This document shows positions 4,043 through 5,229 of a stretch of DNA of 5,229 nt, piece by piece. Position 1 is the first letter of the stretch. Every line of letters begins with the position of its first letter. The notes below the pieces were generated by a model that was not told the origin of the DNA, did no database searches, and saw nothing but the letters and a program-made list of their open reading frames with translations. The position numbers and the translations under genes were made by a program. The stretch comes from Sphingomonadaceae bacterium (lineage in GTDB: Bacteria; Pseudomonadota; Alphaproteobacteria; Sphingomonadales; Sphingomonadaceae): contig JACFNY010000167.1 in the NCBI GenBank assembly GCA_019454625.1, forward strand, positions 1 through 5,229. Reading direction: 5' to 3'.

Positions 4043-5229
4043 GAACTGGACTCCGAAGCTGATGAGATGGAAGGCGAACGCGGCCCAGAGGATCACGAGC
4101 GCGGCGAGAAGCACGAGGATGCTCCACAGTTTCGAGAACCAGCCGCGACGCCCCGTCCAGACGAGCAGCAGGCTCCACGCCGCCACGGCGACCATGCCGA
4201 TGAAGGCGATCGTGCCGACGATCTGGAGCAGATACACCGCCCAGTCCATCGCGCCGCCGAGCAGGTGGAAGTCCCCCATCATCGAGACGAGCGTCACCGC
4301 CCAGCCGATGAGCACCGCGGTCACCGCCGCCGCGAAGCCGCGGACGAGGCGGAAGACCTTGAGGTCCTTGCCCGTGAAGGGCAGCTGCGCGCCGTAGCGG
4401 CGGCGCACGACGGCGCCGATCGGCCACGACAGGGCGGTGAGGCCAAGGACCGCGAGGCCCGCAAGCACGCCGGGCGTCAGCCAGCCGGGCGAGGCGTACC
4501 ACGCCGGGCGCTGCAGCATCATGATCGCCGATATGGCGTCGATGCTGACCCAGTCGACCTTGCCGTCCACGAGCTTCGCCGCCATGCGGCCGTGACCGCC
4601 GACCTCTTCCCAGACGAAGGGCGCGGTTTCCACCCACTTCGACTGCTCGCCGCCGGTGTTCTTGAACGGCAGGACGAGATTGCCCTTGGCGTCAAGGCCG
4701 ATCTTCATGCCGCCCGCGAGCTCGAGCGCCTTCATGAAGCTCGATTCCGCGCGCCGCGAACTGATGTAGGTGCCCGCCAGCATCTTCGCGTGCTCGGCCG
4801 CGGTCTTTTCGTCCACGCCGGCCTTGATCGTGCGTTCGAGCGGGAAGTAGCGGTCGGCGAACCCTTCGAACAGGGTGTTGCGGATCGGACCCGTAACCCC
4901 TTCCTTGCCCGAGCTGTTCATCGAGATGAACAGGCCGACGTTCTCCTTCGGGAACAGCACGAGGTTGGAATGGAACCACTGCGTGTCGCCGCCGTGCGCG
5001 ATCGCCGTCTGGCCGTTGATCCGCTGCTCGTAGAAGCCGAGCGCCATGCGGTTCAGCGGGGGCAGGATGGTGAGCGTCGTCGTGTGCATCAGCTTCGCCG
5101 TTTCCGGCGACAGCAGCGGGCCACCGTCTGCGAGGTGCGCGATCATGAACTTCGCCATGTCCGCGCCGCTCGCGGCGAGGCTGCCCGCAGGCGCGAGGCC
5201 GACGATCTCATAGGGCTTGGGCTCGCCCG
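4040..5229 (-). CDS. Serine beta-lactamase-family hydrolase with membrane-spanning C-terminus (C-terminal part; 5' end beyond the window)
   Basis: The frame is open to the right edge, giving 395 visible residues. The Met at 5158 is internal, because the 23 codons before it continue the family pattern (PAGSLAASGADMAKFMIAHL). Residue numbers here count from that Met. Seen: LLSPETAKLMHT (15-26); IAHGGDTQWFHSNLVLFP (53-70), whose HGG is the KTG-equivalent box of class C beta-lactamase/esterase-like enzymes; then LFISMNSSG (77-84). Next come a probable small beta-rich domain (about 125-210) and roughly four hydrophobic helices (about 228-250, 272-294, 305-333, 342-367), with positive residues in the loops VVRRR and GRR. 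The nucleophile SxxK and YxN motifs would lie upstream, outside the window. Family knowledge: members include D-aminopeptidases, esterases and penicillin-binding-like enzymes, with the catalytic domain outside the cytoplasmic membrane. The substrate is unknown; the D-Glu genes beside it suggest, but do not show, a D-amino-acid peptide or peptidoglycan substrate. Confidence 0.85.
   Translation of the reverse strand, partial: GEPKPYEIVGLAPAGSLAASGADMAKFMIAHLADGGPLLSPETAKLMHTTTLTILPPLNRMALGFYEQRINGQTAIAHGGDTQWFHSNLVLFPKENVGLFISMNSSGKEGVTGPIRNTLFEGFADRYFPLERTIKAGVDEKTAAEHAKMLAGTYISSRRAESSFMKALELAGGMKIGLDAKGNLVLPFKNTGGEQSKWVETAPFVWEEVGGHGRMAAKLVDGKVDWVSIDAISAIMMLQRPAWYASPGWLTPGVLAGLAVLGLTALSWPIGAVVRRRYGAQLPFTGKDLKVFRLVRGFAAAVTAVLIGWAVTLVSMMGDFHLLGGAMDWAVYLLQIVGTIAFIGMVAVAAWSLLLVWTGRRGWFSKLWSILVLLAALVILWAAFAFHLISFGVQF

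Noticed and set aside
4041..4637. N-terminal extension of the racemase frame beyond the Met at 4040
   Set aside because: The extra ~199 residues are R/G/A-rich and lie across the membrane region of the serine hydrolase in another frame. The enolase fold starts properly at MPVLEKLSLD.
1..5229. tRNA, rRNA, CRISPR array, insertion sequence or phage attachment site
   Set aside because: No clover-leaf-like segment, spaced repeats, transposase or integrase motifs, or terminal inverted repeats were seen. Nearly all bases are accounted for by the five genes and short gaps.

Overview
The window is GC-rich and densely packed. All five recognisable genes lie on the minus strand, so transcription runs from the right end of the window to the left. 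The GC-rich codon use, a Tat-exported M19 dipeptidase, a membrane-anchored serine hydrolase and an exported prolidase-like amidohydrolase suggest an alphaproteobacterium, most likely Sphingomonadales-like. That assignment is inference from gene style; there is no rRNA or other marker gene here.

In order of transcription: (1) 5229-4040, the C-terminal part of a serine beta-lactamase-family hydrolase whose last ~140 residues form about four membrane helices. (2) 4040-3030, an enolase-superfamily racemase/epimerase of the dipeptide-epimerase / N-acetyl-D-glutamate racemase (DgcA) type, joined to gene 1 by a TGATG stop/start overlap. (3) 2984-1698, a secreted metal-dependent amidohydrolase of the Xaa-Pro / Xaa-Arg dipeptidase type. 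(4) 1610-462, a Tat-exported M19 'membrane dipeptidase' with a rewritten metal site. (5) from about 388 off the left edge, the N-terminal third of a DUF1611 protein, the family now called DgcN (D-glutamate N-acetyltransferase).

Family knowledge: DgcN and DgcA together convert D-Glu to N-acetyl-D-Glu and then N-acetyl-L-Glu, a D-glutamate catabolic route. Here they flank two exported dipeptidase-type hydrolases and follow a membrane-bound serine hydrolase. The simplest reading (inference) is a scavenging locus: envelope or periplasmic hydrolases trim small peptides, perhaps peptidoglycan-derived peptides containing D-Glu, and cytoplasmic DgcN/DgcA feed the D-Glu into central metabolism.

The 87-nt gap before the M19 gene carries the best regulatory signal: a sigma70-like promoter (TTGACA, 17 nt, GATAGT) overlapped by a dyad-symmetric operator candidate and a second copy of its half-site 19 bp away. 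A short hairpin follows the M19 stop codon, before dgcN. No gene-free stretch exceeds 300 bases, and I saw no RNA gene, insertion sequence, CRISPR array or integration site.
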